From: Pseudomonadota bacterium
Lineage (GTDB): Bacteria; Pseudomonadota; Gammaproteobacteria; Burkholderiales; Thiobacillaceae
Direction of reading: 5' to 3'
DNA length: 26,932 bases
Assembly: GCA_021836225.1 (NCBI GenBank)
Contig: JAKBJA010000187.1
Coordinates: forward strand, 1-26,932
Shown here: positions 1 to 10,985 of the stretch, in pieces
How positions within the stretch are numbered: position 1 is the stretch's first letter
Layout: each line of letters opens with the position of its first letter
Position numbers and translations under genes: made by a program
The notes under the pieces: model-generated
What the model was told of the DNA's origin: nothing
Databases searched by the model: none
The model's input: only the letters and a program-made list of their open reading frames with translations

Positions 1-1025
1 CGGAAATCGTCGCGCAGGCGGTGAAAGTGCTCGACGCGCTGCGCGCCGACGGTGCGAAGATCGAGATGGAAACCGCGCCCATCGGCGGCGCCGGCTACGA
101 CGCGGCGGGCGACCCGCTGCCGGACGCGACGCTGAAACTCGCGCGCGAAGCCGACGCCGTGCTGCTCGGCGCCGTCGGCGGCCCGCAGTACGACATACTC
201 GACCGCCCGCTGCGTCCCGAGCGCGGCCTGTTGCGCATCCGCAAGGAACTGAATCTCTTCGCCAACCTGCGCCCGGCGCTGCTGTATCCGGAACTGGCAT
301 CGGCTTCGTCGCTGAAGCCCGAAGTCGTCTCCGGGCTCGACCTCATGATCGTGCGCGAACTCACCGGCGACGTGTATTTCGGCCAGCCGCGCGGCATCGA
401 GGTGCGCAACGGAGAGCGTGTCGGCTTCAACACCATGCTGTATTCCGAATCCGAAGTGCGCCGCGTCGCGCACGTCGCGTTCGGCATCGCCATGAAGCGC
501 GGCAGGAAGCTGTGCTCGGTCGAGAAGGCCAACGTGCTGGAATGCTCCGAGCTGTGGAAGGAGGTGATGATCGAGGTGGCCAAGGATTATCCCGAGGTCG
601 CGCTCTCCCACATGTACGTCGACAACGCGGCGATGCAGCTGATTCGCGCGCCCAAGCAGTTCGACACCATCGTCACCGGCAACATCTTCGGCGACATCCT
701 GTCCGATGCCGCCTCGATGCTGTCGGGTTCGATCGGCATGCTGCCGTCGGCCTCGCTGGACGAGCACAACAAGGGCATGTACGAGCCGATCCACGGCTCC
801 GCGCCCGACATCGCCGGCAGGAACCTGGCGAACCCGCTGGCGACCATCCTGTCGGTGGCGATGATGTACCGCTACACCTTCGCCGACCTGGCGACCGCCG
901 ATCGCATCGAGAACGCGGTGAAGAAAGTGATCGCGCAGGGCCTGCGCACCGGCGACATCTGGACCGAAGGCACCCGGAAAGTGTCGTGCAGCGAGATGGG
1001 CGACGCGGTGGTGAAGGCGCTGTGA
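1..1025 (+). CDS. leuB: 3-isopropylmalate dehydrogenase, 5' end cut by window
   Basis: LeuB is the NAD-dependent oxidative decarboxylase of leucine synthesis, converting 3-isopropylmalate to 2-oxoisocaproate in the cytoplasm. The frame is open from base 3, reading E-I-V-A-Q-A-V-K-V, which matches the family segment just after the N-terminal PGDGIGPE motif. The GTG at base 21 is therefore internal, and roughly 14 residues lie outside the window. Visible family landmarks are the R-x-E-x-G substrate stretch around [16 protein letters not shown], the active-site lysine segment SVEKANVLE, the metal-binding VDNAAMQL region and the cofactor motif [12 protein letters not shown]. The frame stops at TGA 1023-1025. 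A 55-base gap separates it from asd, a common neighbour in betaproteobacteria. Identification is secure. Confidence 0.97.
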   Translation, partial: EIVAQAVKVLDALRADGAKIEMETAPIGGAGYDAAGDPLPDATLKLAREADAVLLGAVGGPQYDILDRPLRPERGLLRIRKELNLFANLRPALLYPELASASSLKPEVVSGLDLMIVRELTGDVYFGQPRGIEVRNGERVGFNTMLYSESEVRRVAHVAFGIAMKRGRKLCSVEKANVLECSELWKEVMIEVAKDYPEVALSHMYVDNAAMQLIRAPKQFDTIVTGNIFGDILSDAASMLSGSIGMLPSASLDEHNKGMYEPIHGSAPDIAGRNLANPLATILSVAMMYRYTFADLATADRIENAVKKVIAQGLRTGDIWTEGTRKVSCSEMGDAVVKAL

Positions 1026-1080
1026 TTTTTGACGCGCGCCCCGTGCGGGAAATGCGCGAACGGATTTTCTGGAGACGAAC

Positions 1081-2193
1081 ATGATGAAGGTAGGACTGAT
1101 CGGCTGGCGCGGCATGGTGGGTTCCGTGCTGATGGGCCGGATGAAGGAAGAGCGCGATTTCGACCACATCGAGCCGGTGTTCTTCACCACCTCGAACCCC
1201 GGCGGCAAGGGTCCCGACATCGGCCGCGACGTGCCGCCGTTGAAGGATGCCAACAGCATCGACGAGCTGCGCGCCTGCGACACCATCATCACCTGCCAGG
1301 GCGGCGACTACACGAAAGAGATCTACCCGAAGCTGCGCGCGGCGGGCTGGAACGGTTACTGGATCGACGCCGCCTCGACACTCAGGATGAAGGACGAGGC
1401 GATCATCATCCTCGATCCGGTCAACGGCAATGTCATTCGTGACGGCATTGCCAGTGGGGTGAAAACCTACGTCGGCGGCAACTGCACGGTTTCGCTGATG
1501 CTGATGGCGATGGGCGGATTGTTCGACGCCGGGCTGGTCGAGTGGGTATCGCCGATGACCTACCAGGCCGCCTCCGGAGCTGGCGCGCGCAACATGCGCG
1601 AACTGATCTCGCAGATGGGCGCGGTGCACGCTGAGGTGATGGACCTGATCGGCGATCCGGCGTCCGCCATTCTGGAGATCGACCGCAAGGTCGCCGACTT
1701 CATCCGCTCTGACCGCTACCCGGTCGACGCCTGGCCGGTGCCGCTGGCCGGCAACCTGATTCCCTGGATCGACGTCGCGCTGGAGTCCGGTCAGTCGAAG
1801 GAAGAATGGAAGGCGCAGGTCGAGGCCAACAAGATCATGCGCCGCAGCGACAAGCCGATCCCGATCGACGGCCTGTGCGTGCGGGTCGGCGCGATGCGCT
1901 GCCACTCGCAGGCGCTCACCATCAAGCTGACCAAGGACGTGCCGCTGGCCGACATCCACGGCCTGATCGCCGCCCACAACCAATGGGTCAAGGTGGTGCC
2001 GAACGACCGCGACATCACCATGCGCGAACTCACCCCGGCTGCGGTGACCGGAACGCTGACCGTGCCGATCGGCCGCATGCGCAAGCTCAACATGGGCCCC
2101 GAGTACCTGACCGCGTTCACGGTCGGCGATCAGCTGTTGTGGGGGGCGGCGGAGCCGCTGCGCCGCATGCTGCGGATACTGCTCGAAACCTGA
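1081..2193 (+). CDS. asd: Aspartate-semialdehyde dehydrogenase
   Basis: Asd reduces aspartyl phosphate to aspartate semialdehyde, the branch point to lysine/diaminopimelate, threonine and methionine. The 370-residue protein opens with the NADP-binding sequence [15 protein letters not shown] and carries the catalytic cysteine in GGNCTVSLM. Two adjacent ATGs are possible. The first (1081) puts this cysteine at position 135, as in the enterobacterial enzyme, and is preceded by GGAG at 1071-1074 with good spacing, so I chose it. The strain belongs to the Gram-negative-type Asd subfamily. Downstream is a 133-base gap before fimV. Its product feeds metZ, further along in this window, through homoserine. 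Confidence 0.97.
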   Translation: MMKVGLIGWRGMVGSVLMGRMKEERDFDHIEPVFFTTSNPGGKGPDIGRDVPPLKDANSIDELRACDTIITCQGGDYTKEIYPKLRAAGWNGYWIDAASTLRMKDEAIIILDPVNGNVIRDGIASGVKTYVGGNCTVSLMLMAMGGLFDAGLVEWVSPMTYQAASGAGARNMRELISQMGAVHAEVMDLIGDPASAILEIDRKVADFIRSDRYPVDAWPVPLAGNLIPWIDVALESGQSKEEWKAQVEANKIMRRSDKPIPIDGLCVRVGAMRCHSQALTIKLTKDVPLADIHGLIAAHNQWVKVVPNDRDITMRELTPAAVTGTLTVPIGRMRKLNMGPEYLTAFTVGDQLLWGAAEPLRRMLRILLET

Positions 2194-2292
2194 GTGGGCG
2201 AGGCCTGACGGCAGGAAAACCGGAGCTGGTGCGATTCATGCACTAAAGATTGCGCCTGCCGAGCCGTCAATAGTGGCGTCAAGGATTCAACA

Positions 2293-2309
2293 GCCCCGCC
2301 GAGCGGGGC
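2293..2309 (+). other. Perfect hairpin just upstream of the fimV ribosome binding site
   Basis: GCCCCGC (2293-2299) and GCGGGGC (2303-2309) form a perfect 7-bp stem with the 3-base loop CGA. No T-run follows; instead the AAGGAG of fimV begins 5 bases later (2314). It could close the asd transcript weakly or be a 5' leader structure of the fimV mRNA. The rest of the 2194-2326 gap shows no convincing promoter by eye. Confidence 0.5.
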
Positions 2310-2326
2310 GAATAAGGAGAAACGGG

Positions 2327-4756
2327 ATGAAATTGAAGCGCTTCACCACCCAACTGGTGGCTGCCGGCCTGATCGCCGTACCGCTGATGGCACATGCAGC
2401 CGGGTTGGGTAAGCTGTCGGTCACCTCGGCGCTCGGCCAGCCGCTTGCTGCGGAGATCGAATTGTTCGCGGCAGACAAGGCCGAGCTCGACAGCCTGTCA
2501 GCCAGCCTTGCTTCGGACCAGGCTTTTCGCGATGCACGCGTCGAATTCGCTCCGGTGCTGTCCTCACTGCGCTTCTCCGTTGAGAAAAAACCCAATGGCA
2601 AGGCGGTGCTGAAAGTCACCTCCAGCCGCCCGGTCAATGACCCCTTCATCGATATGCTGGTTGAACTGAACTGGGCTTCGGGACGGCTGGTGCGCGAATA
2701 CACCATGCTGCTCGATCCGCCTGGCGTGGGCAGCCCCCAGACGGTGACCCCGGTAGCGGTGACCCCGGCGCAAGCACCTGCCGCCAAGCCGGCACCTGCG
2801 GCGACCACGGCAGCCCCGGAGACAGCCAAAACGCCTGCCCCGGCAGCTGCGAGCAAGCCCACACCGGATCGCGTGACGGTCAAGCGGGGAGACACCCTGT
2901 CGAGCATTGCCAGCCGTGTTCGTCCCGAAGGCGTCAGCCTGGAACAGACTCTGCTGGGGCTGTATCGCCAGAACACCCAGGCGTTCGACGGCAATATCAA
3001 CCGCCTGAAAGCCGGCAAGACGCTCACCGTGCCGTCGGCTGACAAAGTGGCTGCCATTCCGCAGCGGGAAGCGGTGCGCGAACTCAAGCTGCAGGCGGAT
3101 GACTGGCGCGCCTATCGCCAGAAACTGGCTGCTGCCGTGAGCGCTGCGCCCGAGGCTCAGGCCACCCCAGGTCAGGCCAGCAGCGGCAAGATCACCCCCA
3201 AGGTGGAAGACCGCGCCAAACCGGCACCCGCGGCCCAGCAGGATGTGCTGAAGCTGTCCAAGGCCACGCCGCCGGCAGCGGCTGCCGCGGGCAAGGCCGA
3301 TGAAACCCGTGCCCTGCAGGAAAAGCTGCGTGCCCAGGAAGAAGACGCCACTGCACGCGAAAAAGCGCTGCAGGAGTCAAGCCAGCGCGTGTCCATGCTG
3401 GAAAAGCAGATTCAGGACATGCAGAAGCTGGTCGACATGAAGGAGCAGGCACAAAATGGAGCGTCGGCTCCGGCAGCGCCTGCACCGGCAGCGGCAGCAC
3501 CGGAAGCGCCTGCACCGGAGGCTGTGCCGGAAGCCGCGCCTGAGGCGCCCGCCGAGCCGGCACCCGCGCCGGCTGTTGCGGCGCCCGCGGCCACCCCCGA
3601 GCCTGCCGAGAACTGGTATGACCCGCTGCTTGCCAATCCGATGTATTGGGGCGGTGGCCTGGCTGCGCTCGGGCTGGGCGGGGTGCTGTGGTGGATGATG
3701 GCGGGGGGCGGTCGTCGTCGCAAAACGCCCGGCACCGCACTTGAAGACAGCATCATGTCCGGCGGTGACGTTCAACCCAACACCGTGATCGGTGCAGCGT
3801 CGGGTGGCAGCGTCAACACCGGCGACACGTCTTTCCTGACCGATTTCAGCCAGGCGGGCCTGGGCACCATCGATACCCACGATGTCGATCCCATCGCCGA
3901 AGCCGAGGTGTACATGGCCTATGGCCGCGATGCGCAGGCCGAGGAAATTCTCAAGGAAGCCATCAGCAAAAACCCGGACCGTCACGAAATCCGCGTCAAG
4001 CTGCTGGAAATCTACGCCGCGCGCCGCAACACCGTGACGTTCGAAGCGGTCGCCGGCGAGCTCTATGCCGCGCTGGGCAGCAAATCGAGCCCGTTGTGGG
4101 AAAAGGCCTGCGAAATGGGCCGTAGCATCGATCCGACCAACCCCTTGTATGGCGGCGTGCAGTCGAGTGCAGCCCCGGCAGCGGCAGCGTCAACGGTGGC
4201 AGCCACCGCAGCGGTCGCCGGCGGTGCGGTGGCCTTCGGCGGCGACGAACCCGAGGCCGAAGCAGCGGCCGAGCCGGTGCTCGAGTTCCACGCCGAGCCT
4301 GCGCAGGAACCCGAACCCGAGATCGCGCCGGTGATTGAAAGCGCACCGCTGGAGTTCGAGACCGCGGGACACGTCCTCAATTTCGACACCCAGCCCGAGC
4401 CGGCTGCAACACCCGATCAGGGCTATGTGGAAATGGACACCCAGGGTCTCAGCTTCGACCTGCCGGACCTGGACATCGCCGCCACAGCCGACGAAGCGCT
4501 GAAACTCGACCTCGGCCTGGAAGAAGACAACGGCCCCGACAGCAAATTCGATTTCAGCGGCCTCGATCTCGACCTCGGCGAAGCCGGTGGCAACGAGCTC
4601 GAACTGGACGAAGTCGGCACCAAGCTCGATCTCGCCCGCGCCTATGTGGAAATGGGCGACAAGGAAGGGGCGCGTGAAATCCTCAACGAAGTGCTGGCCG
4701 AGGGCAGCGACAAGCAAAAGGCCGACGCGAAAGGCATGATGAGTTCGCTTGCTTAA
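2327..4756 (+). CDS. fimV: FimV-family LysM/TPR inner-membrane protein
   Basis: FimV proteins organise the cell pole and type IV pilus/second-messenger functions by binding peptidoglycan outside and partner proteins in the cytoplasm. The start ATG 2327 has an ideal AAGGAG at 2314-2319 and begins a signal peptide (MKLKRF..., likely cleaved after A-H-A at about residue 24). Then come the FimV N-terminal motif (GLGKLSVTSALGQPLAAEIEL region, about 26-45), an Ala/Pro linker, a LysM domain (about 181-238, VKRGDTLSSIA), a coiled coil (about 324-375), a long Pro/Ala tract, one membrane span (about 440-460, followed by GGGRRRK), cytoplasmic TPR-like helices (about 519-600), an acidic region, and the conserved FimV C-terminal motif (KLDLARAYVEMGD, about 765-809). 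At 809 residues it is of normal family size. The longer frame starting at 2273 is rejected. Whether the cell has type IV pili cannot be judged here. Confidence 0.93.
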   Translation: MKLKRFTTQLVAAGLIAVPLMAHAAGLGKLSVTSALGQPLAAEIELFAADKAELDSLSASLASDQAFRDARVEFAPVLSSLRFSVEKKPNGKAVLKVTSSRPVNDPFIDMLVELNWASGRLVREYTMLLDPPGVGSPQTVTPVAVTPAQAPAAKPAPAATTAAPETAKTPAPAAASKPTPDRVTVKRGDTLSSIASRVRPEGVSLEQTLLGLYRQNTQAFDGNINRLKAGKTLTVPSADKVAAIPQREAVRELKLQADDWRAYRQKLAAAVSAAPEAQATPGQASSGKITPKVEDRAKPAPAAQQDVLKLSKATPPAAAAAGKADETRALQEKLRAQEEDATAREKALQESSQRVSMLEKQIQDMQKLVDMKEQAQNGASAPAAPAPAAAAPEAPAPEAVPEAAPEAPAEPAPAPAVAAPAATPEPAENWYDPLLANPMYWGGGLAALGLGGVLWWMMAGGGRRRKTPGTALEDSIMSGGDVQPNTVIGAASGGSVNTGDTSFLTDFSQAGLGTIDTHDVDPIAEAEVYMAYGRDAQAEEILKEAISKNPDRHEIRVKLLEIYAARRNTVTFEAVAGELYAALGSKSSPLWEKACEMGRSIDPTNPLYGGVQSSAAPAAAASTVAATAAVAGGAVAFGGDEPEAEAAAEPVLEFHAEPAQEPEPEIAPVIESAPLEFETAGHVLNFDTQPEPAATPDQGYVEMDTQGLSFDLPDLDIAATADEALKLDLGLEEDNGPDSKFDFSGLDLDLGEAGGNELELDEVGTKLDLARAYVEMGDKEGAREILNEVLAEGSDKQKADAKGMMSSLA

Positions 4757-5363
4757 AGGTCCGCATCCGGCAGCCCGCATCCTGTTGTGGTGCGGGTGGG
4801 CAGCGGCGGTGGAACGTGCTGCGCTGCCCCTGCTGATCATCCTGGCCGTCGCCTGCGCGACGGCCTTTCTGTTTGCGCCGGTTCGTCACGAAGGCGTGCG
4901 CCTGCTGCGCCGTACCCGCTGGCTGCTGGCGGTGCTGCTGCTCACCTATGCCTATGCCCTGCAGGGTACCGCGCTGTGGCCGGCCCTGGGGTGGGCGAGC
5001 CCGGACGTCGAAGGGCTGCAGCAGGGGGCGCTGCGCGCCGGGCGGCTGGTGTTGATGCTGGTCGGGCTGGCCGTGCTGCTGGCGACCACGTCCCGCCCGC
5101 GCCTGATCTATGGGCTGTATGCGCTGGCCTGGCCGCTGACCTGGTTCGGCTTCGATCGGCGCGCCTTTGCGGTGCGCCTGGGTCTGACGCTGGATTATGT
5201 CGAGCGCACGCCCAAACCGGCGCGCTGGCTGGATGCGCTGCGCGTACCGATACCCGACGACGCGACGCCCCCCACCTATACCCTTGAGGCCGAGCGCTGG
5301 CAAACCCGCGACAGCGCCGTCATACTCGCGGGCTTGCTCTTGGTGGGGATCGTCTTGGCATGA
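4749..5363 (+). CDS. Orphan EcfT/CbiQ-like integral membrane protein
   Basis: The 204-residue protein has an N-terminal HP-x-A-x-R-I-LLW segment, about four to five hydrophobic spans, and the block RLVLMLVGLAVLLATTSRP followed by a long amphipathic stretch ending AFAVRLGLTLDYVERTP. This layout resembles the T component (EcfT/CbiQ) of energy-coupling-factor vitamin/metal transporters, whose TTxPxxL region and cytoplasmic coupling helices touch the ATPases. The coupling motif here is degenerate. The start is fixed by an in-frame TGA at 4740-4742: TTG 4749 is the first possible codon, overlapping the end of fimV by 8 bases and suggesting translational coupling. No EcfA ATPase or S component is nearby, so its partner and substrate are unknown. 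Confidence 0.6.
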   Translation: MLKGPHPAARILLWCGWAAAVERAALPLLIILAVACATAFLFAPVRHEGVRLLRRTRWLLAVLLLTYAYALQGTALWPALGWASPDVEGLQQGALRAGRLVLMLVGLAVLLATTSRPRLIYGLYALAWPLTWFGFDRRAFAVRLGLTLDYVERTPKPARWLDALRVPIPDDATPPTYTLEAERWQTRDSAVILAGLLLVGIVLA

Positions 5364-5375
5364 GGCCGTCCTGAT

Positions 5376-6155
5376 ATGCGAATCGTAGTGGGTCTGGAAT
5401 ATTGCGGCGTTGGGTTTTGTGGCTGGCAGTCACAACCGCAGGGCTGCGGCGTGCAGGACGCGCTGGAAGCGGCGGTGTCGGCCATTGCCGGTGAAAAAAC
5501 CGGTGTCACTGCTGCCGGACGCACCGACACGGGCGTTCACGCCGCATTTCAGGTTGCGCATTTCGATACCCGCGCAACGCGCCCGCTGACGGCCTGGGTG
5601 CGCGGCGTCAACAGTCACCTGCCGGCGGGCGTTGCGGTGCTGTGGGCGCGCGAAGTTGGCGAGGACTTCCACGCCCGCTTTGCGGCCACTCAGCGCGGCT
5701 ACCGTTATGCGCTGCTGAACCACCCGGTGCGGCCCGGACTCAATCAGGGACTGATCGGCTGGCACCATCGTCCGCTCGACGCCGATGCGATGAACCTCGC
5801 GGCGGCGCACCTGATCGGACAGCACGATTTTTCCGCCTTCCGCGCGGCCGAGTGCCAGGCCAGATCGCCGGTGAAGGAACTGCGGCTGGCGCACATCGAG
5901 CGCCGCGGCGACTATCTGCTGTGCGACTTTCGCGCCGACGGTTTCCTGCACCACATGGTGCGCAACCTGATGGGCAGCCTGATCCAGGTCGGCGCCGGGG
6001 TGCAGCCGCCGGCGTGGGTGGGCGAACTTCTGGACAGCCGCGACCGCACGCTCGCCGCGCCGACCTTCGACGCCGCCGGTCTGTATCTCACCCACATCCG
6101 GTATCCTGCGCACTTTGCCCTGCCGGAAAGCTCTGAACGATGGCTGTTCGCGTAA
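5376..6155 (+). CDS. truA: tRNA pseudouridine(38-40) synthase
   Basis: TruA converts uridines 38-40 of the tRNA anticodon arm to pseudouridine. The 259-residue protein has the family opening ([15 protein letters not shown]), the catalytic aspartate D51 in the signature [11 protein letters not shown], and the C-terminal [11 protein letters not shown] motif that lines the active site. The start ATG 5376 lies 12 bases after the upstream membrane-protein gene. The 3' end overlaps trpF by 16 bases. truA immediately before trpF is a frequent order in beta- and gammaproteobacteria. Confidence 0.97.
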   Translation: MRIVVGLEYCGVGFCGWQSQPQGCGVQDALEAAVSAIAGEKTGVTAAGRTDTGVHAAFQVAHFDTRATRPLTAWVRGVNSHLPAGVAVLWAREVGEDFHARFAATQRGYRYALLNHPVRPGLNQGLIGWHHRPLDADAMNLAAAHLIGQHDFSAFRAAECQARSPVKELRLAHIERRGDYLLCDFRADGFLHHMVRNLMGSLIQVGAGVQPPAWVGELLDSRDRTLAAPTFDAAGLYLTHIRYPAHFALPESSERWLFA

Positions 6156-6760
6156 AAATCTGCGGCATCACTCGCTTGCAGGATCTGCATTTCGCTTGCA
6201 AAGCCGGGGCGGATGCCCTGGGTTTCGTGTTCTACGAAAAAAGCCCGCGCCACGTGTCGGTCGAAGCCGCCGCCGACCTGGTGCATGCGTTGCCGCCCTT
6301 CGTGCAGAGCGTGGGCCTGTTCGTCGACGCCGACCCGGTGTTCATCGAATCCGTGCTGCGCGTCGTCCCGCTCGACCTGCTGCAATTCCACGGCGACGAG
6401 GCGCCGGCCGACTGCGCGCGCCACGGCCGACCCTTTATCAAGGCGGTGCGGGTGAATCGGGACACGGATTTGCTAAAATGCGCGGCTGACTTCGATGCCG
6501 CCCGCGGACTGTTGCTGGATGCCTTCGTGCCAGGCATGCCGGGCGGCACCGGCGAACGGTTCGACTGGGGCCTGATCCCGCCGGATCTGCCCAAACCGGT
6601 CATTCTGTCGGGCGGACTCACGCCCGACAACGTCGCCGAGGCAGTCGAGCGCACTCATCCGTGGGCGGTGGATGTGTCCTCCGGGGTCGAAGTCTCAAAA
6701 GGCATCAAGGACGCGCACAAGATTGCGCGATTCATTGCGAACGCGAAAGAAGCATCATGA
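6140..6760 (+). CDS. trpF: Phosphoribosylanthranilate isomerase
   Basis: TrpF performs the Amadori rearrangement of phosphoribosylanthranilate in tryptophan synthesis. The 206-residue TIM barrel carries the catalytic cysteine C8 in VKICGITR and the catalytic aspartate D127 in GLLLDAF. The phosphate-binding loops appear as [11 protein letters not shown] and [11 protein letters not shown] 6140 lies inside the end of truA (16-base overlap), and the stop shares bases with the trpB start (ATGA, 6757-6760), so truA-trpF-trpB is probably one translationally coupled unit. Confidence 0.97.
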   Translation: MAVRVKICGITRLQDLHFACKAGADALGFVFYEKSPRHVSVEAAADLVHALPPFVQSVGLFVDADPVFIESVLRVVPLDLLQFHGDEAPADCARHGRPFIKAVRVNRDTDLLKCAADFDAARGLLLDAFVPGMPGGTGERFDWGLIPPDLPKPVILSGGLTPDNVAEAVERTHPWAVDVSSGVEVSKGIKDAHKIARFIANAKEAS

Positions 6761-7956
6761 AGCTGACTGATCTCCCCGATTCCCGAGGCCATTTCGGTCC
6801 CTACGGCGGCATTTTCGTCGCCGAAACCCTGATGGCGGCACTGGAAGAACTGCGCGTCGAGTATGACAAGGCGCGCAACGATCCCGCCTTCATCGCCGAA
6901 TTCGAATACGAGCTCAAGCACTACGTCGGCCGCCCCAGCCCGGTGTATCACGCCAAACGCCTGTCCGAACAATACGGCGGCGCGCAGATCTACCTCAAGC
7001 GCGAAGACCTCAACCACACCGGCGCGCACAAGATCAACAACACCATCGGCCAGGCGCTGCTGGCGCGGCGCATGGGCAAGAAACGCGTCATCGCCGAAAC
7101 CGGCGCCGGCCAGCACGGCGTCGCCTCCGCCACCGTCGCCGCGCGCTACGGCATGGAATGCGTGGTCTACATGGGCGCCGAAGACGTCGCCCGCCAGTCG
7201 CCCAACGTCTTTCGGATGAAACTGCTCGGCGCCACCGTCGTGCCAGTCTCGTCGGGCTCCAAAACCTTGAAGGATGCGCTCAACGAGGCGATGCGCGACT
7301 GGGTCACCAATGTCGAGTCGACCTTCTACATCCTCGGCACCGCCGCCGGCCCGCATCCGTACCCCATGCTGGTGCGCGACTTCCAATGCGTGATCGGCCG
7401 CGAGTGCCTCGTCCAGATGCCCGAGCTGACCGGCCGCCAGCCGGATGCCGTGATCGCCTGCGTCGGCGGCGGCTCCAACGCCATCGGCATCTTCCATCCT
7501 TACATCCCGTATGAAGACGTGCGCCTGATCGGCGTCGAGGCGGGCGGTTCCGGCGTGGAAAGCGGCAAGCACGCTGCGCCGCTCACCGCCGGCACCCCTG
7601 GCGTGCTGCACGGCTTCCGCAGCTATCTGATGCAGGACGAAAACGGCCAGATCATCGAAACCCACTCGATCTCTGCCGGCCTCGACTATCCCGGCGTCGG
7701 CCCCGAGCACAGCTACCTCAAGGACGCCGGCCGCGCCGAATACGTCGCCATCAACGACGACGAAGCCATGGCCGCGTTCCACGACCTGTGCCGCTTCGAA
7801 GGTATCATCCCCGCGCTCGAGTCCAGCCACGCAGTCGCCCAGGCGAAGAAACTCGCGCCGACCATGAAGAAAGATCAGATCATCCTGGTCAACCTGTCCG
7901 GGCGCGGCGACAAGGACATCAATACCGTGGCGAAGGTGTCAGGCATCACGCTCTAA
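6757..7956 (+). CDS. trpB: Tryptophan synthase beta chain
   Basis: TrpB is the PLP enzyme that joins indole to serine in the TrpA2B2 complex. The start is ATG 6757 ([18 protein letters not shown]), overlapping the trpF stop; the longer frame from 6661 only adds out-of-frame trpF sequence. The 399-residue protein has the PLP lysine K92 in HTGAHKINN, the catalytic glutamate segment [11 protein letters not shown], and the phosphate-binding loop VGGGSNAIG. No leader peptide or attenuator is visible before the gene, so tryptophan control, if any, must act further upstream. Confidence 0.98.
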   Translation: MKLTDLPDSRGHFGPYGGIFVAETLMAALEELRVEYDKARNDPAFIAEFEYELKHYVGRPSPVYHAKRLSEQYGGAQIYLKREDLNHTGAHKINNTIGQALLARRMGKKRVIAETGAGQHGVASATVAARYGMECVVYMGAEDVARQSPNVFRMKLLGATVVPVSSGSKTLKDALNEAMRDWVTNVESTFYILGTAAGPHPYPMLVRDFQCVIGRECLVQMPELTGRQPDAVIACVGGGSNAIGIFHPYIPYEDVRLIGVEAGGSGVESGKHAAPLTAGTPGVLHGFRSYLMQDENGQIIETHSISAGLDYPGVGPEHSYLKDAGRAEYVAINDDEAMAAFHDLCRFEGIIPALESSHAVAQAKKLAPTMKKDQIILVNLSGRGDKDINTVAKVSGITL

Positions 7957-7998
7957 GTCGGCACCCCCAATGAACCGCATTTTTCAGAAGACCCAACC

Positions 7999-8814
7999 AT
8001 GAGCCGCATCGGCGAGACTTTTGCCGCGCTGAAAGCGCAAAACAGGAAAGCCCTGATTCCCTTCATCACCGCCGGCGATCCCGGCAAGGGCCTGACCGTG
8101 CCGCTGATGCATGTGCTGGTGGAAGCCGGCGCGGACATCATCGAGCTGGGCGTGCCGTTTTCCGACCCGATGGCCGACGGCCCGGTGATCCAGCGTGCCT
8201 CCGAGCGGGCACTTGCGAACAAGGTCGGGCTGAAGGATGTGCTGGCGATGACGGCGGAATTCCGCAAGAGCAACATGACCACGCCGGTGGTGCTGATGGG
8301 TTATGCCAATCCGGTCGAGCACATGGGCTACGAGACCTTTGCCCAGGCTGCGAAGGCGGCCGGGGTGGACGGCGTGCTGACGGTGGACATTCCTCCTGAG
8401 GAATCGGCAGGCGTGTCGGACGTGTTCAAGGCGCACGGGCTCGATCCGATTTTCCTGCTGTCGCCGACCACACCCGAGTCGCGCGTGGAACAGGTGGCTG
8501 CCGCCGCAGGCGGCTTCATCTACTACGTGTCATTGAAGGGCGTGACGGGTTCGGCCAATCTCGACACCGACGAAGTGGCGGAGAAGCTGGCCATGGTGCG
8601 CAAGCATTGCAGCCTGCCGGTCGGCGTGGGCTTCGGCATCCGTGACGCGGCAACGGCCGAAGCGGTGGCACGGATTGCCGACGCCGTGGTGGTGGGCAGC
8701 CGCATCATCAACGAAATCGAGACCGCGCCGGAAGGCGAATGCGTCAACCGCGTCAGGCACCTGGTGGCCGAGTTGCGCCGCGGTGTCGACGCCGCATCGA
8801 AATCAGCTGTATAA
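7999..8814 (+). CDS. trpA: Tryptophan synthase alpha chain
   Basis: TrpA cleaves indole-3-glycerol phosphate and channels indole to TrpB. The 271-residue protein has the catalytic pair E49 ([17 protein letters not shown]) and D60 at the same numbering as the enterobacterial enzyme, plus the phosphate-binding GVTGS and GFGI loops. It follows trpB after a 42-base gap with no terminator seen and precedes accD by 23 bases. The trpFBA-accD-folC order is a well-known conserved cluster in proteobacteria. Confidence 0.98.
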   Translation: MSRIGETFAALKAQNRKALIPFITAGDPGKGLTVPLMHVLVEAGADIIELGVPFSDPMADGPVIQRASERALANKVGLKDVLAMTAEFRKSNMTTPVVLMGYANPVEHMGYETFAQAAKAAGVDGVLTVDIPPEESAGVSDVFKAHGLDPIFLLSPTTPESRVEQVAAAAGGFIYYVSLKGVTGSANLDTDEVAEKLAMVRKHCSLPVGVGFGIRDAATAEAVARIADAVVVGSRIINEIETAPEGECVNRVRHLVAELRRGVDAASKSAV

Positions 8815-8837
8815 AAATTTAGCTAGCGGAGAAAACA

Positions 8838-9704
<867 letters not shown>

Positions 9705-9707
9705 GGC

Positions 9708-10985
9708 GTGTTGACACGCTCGGGTCTTTCGCTGGCCGGTTGGCTGGCGCGGCTGGAGCAGCTGCATCCCAGTGCCATCGAGCTGGGGCTCGACCGGGTG
9801 TGCCGGGTCAAGGATGCGCTCGGGCTTGCCCCGGCGTTTCCGCTCATCATCGTCGGCGGCACCAACGGCAAGGGGTCCACCTGCACCTATCTGGAAGCCA
9901 TCCTCGGCGCTGCCGGCTACAAAACCGGCCTCTACACCTCGCCGCATCTGCTGCGCTACAACGAACGCGTGCGGATCGCCGGCACGGAAGCGAGCGACGC
10001 CGACCTGATCGCCGCATTTGAAAGGATCGACGCCGCGCGCGGCGACACCTCGCTGACCTATTTCGAATTCGGCACCCTGGGCGCGATGCTGCAGTTCGTC
10101 GACGCCGGCGTCGACGTTGCCATCCTCGAAGTGGGCCTGGGCGGCCGGCTCGACGCGGTGAACGTGTTCGACGCCGATGTCGCGATCGTCACCAGCGTCG
10201 ATCTCGACCATATGGACTATCTGGGCGATACCCGCGAGAAGATCGGCTTCGAGAAAGCCGGAATTTACCGTGCGGGCCGCCCCGCCATCTGTGCCGACCC
10301 TGAGCCCCCCGCCAGCCTGCTCGAGCATGTCCGGCACATCGGCGCCGACCTGTGGTGTGTGAACCGGGATTTTTCCGCCCTGCGCGAGGGTGCCCATTGG
10401 AGTTATCGCGGCCCGGACACGAGCTTGTCGGGACTGCCCCTCCCGGCCATGGCGGGCGCCTTTCAGTTGCGCAACGCCGCCGCCGCGCTGGTGGCGCTGG
10501 AAGCCGTGCGTGACCGCCTGCCGGTGAGCGAGCAGGCGATACGCCAGGGACTCGCCACGGCCCGGGCAGCGGGACGATTCCAGCGCATTGCACGGGCGCC
10601 GGATATCATTCTCGACGTGGCACACAATCCGGAAGCGGCGCGGGCGCTTGCCGCCACCTTGCGCGAGCAGCCGGCGGCCGGGCGCACGCTGGCAGTGGTG
10701 GGCATGCTGGCCGACAAGGATGCGGCAGGCGTGTTTGCGGCATTGCACAATCTGATCGATGCGTGGTGGACGTGCACCCCCGAGTCGCCTCGCGCGCAGG
10801 ATGCCGAGGCGCTGGCTGCCATTTTGCGCACGCAGGTAAACAGTGCGCCGATCAGCGTGCAACAGGATGTGAACATGGCGCTCGCGGAGGCGCGAAGCGC
10901 GGCGCACGAAGGTGATAGAATTCTCGTCTTCGGTTCGTTCTATACCGTTGCCGCCGTCCTCGACCATGCCGCCACCCAGCAGTGA
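9708..10985 (+). CDS. folC: Dihydrofolate synthase / folylpolyglutamate synthase
   Basis: FolC adds glutamate to dihydropteroate and extends the polyglutamate tail of folates. The 425-residue Mur-ligase-type protein has the P-loop GTNGKGST at about residues 51-58, the folate-site segment YTSPHLLRYNERVRI, and the C-terminal ligase domain with LDVAHNPEAARAL. The likely start is GTG 9708; TTG 9711 directly after it is an alternative. The gene begins three bases after accD and its 3' end overlaps the next gene by 20 bases, pointing to coupled expression. Confidence 0.95.
   Translation: MLTRSGLSLAGWLARLEQLHPSAIELGLDRVCRVKDALGLAPAFPLIIVGGTNGKGSTCTYLEAILGAAGYKTGLYTSPHLLRYNERVRIAGTEASDADLIAAFERIDAARGDTSLTYFEFGTLGAMLQFVDAGVDVAILEVGLGGRLDAVNVFDADVAIVTSVDLDHMDYLGDTREKIGFEKAGIYRAGRPAICADPEPPASLLEHVRHIGADLWCVNRDFSALREGAHWSYRGPDTSLSGLPLPAMAGAFQLRNAAAALVALEAVRDRLPVSEQAIRQGLATARAAGRFQRIARAPDIILDVAHNPEAARALAATLREQPAAGRTLAVVGMLADKDAAGVFAALHNLIDAWWTCTPESPRAQDAEALAAILRTQVNSAPISVQQDVNMALAEARSAAHEGDRILVFGSFYTVAAVLDHAATQQ

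Noticed and set aside
21..23. GTG as the start of leuB
   Set aside because: The frame continues upstream to the window edge with E-I-V-A-Q-A, typical LeuB sequence, so the real start lies outside.
673..1983. 436-residue minus-strand open frame
   Set aside because: Shadow of leuB and asd; composition typical of antisense reading.
3460..3600. Ala/Pro-rich repetitive DNA in fimV as a tandem repeat
   Set aside because: It is a low-complexity linker with irregular units, normal for FimV, not a true tandem array.
7957..7998. Terminator or attenuator between trpB and trpA
   Set aside because: The 42 bases contain a short T-run but no stem before it.
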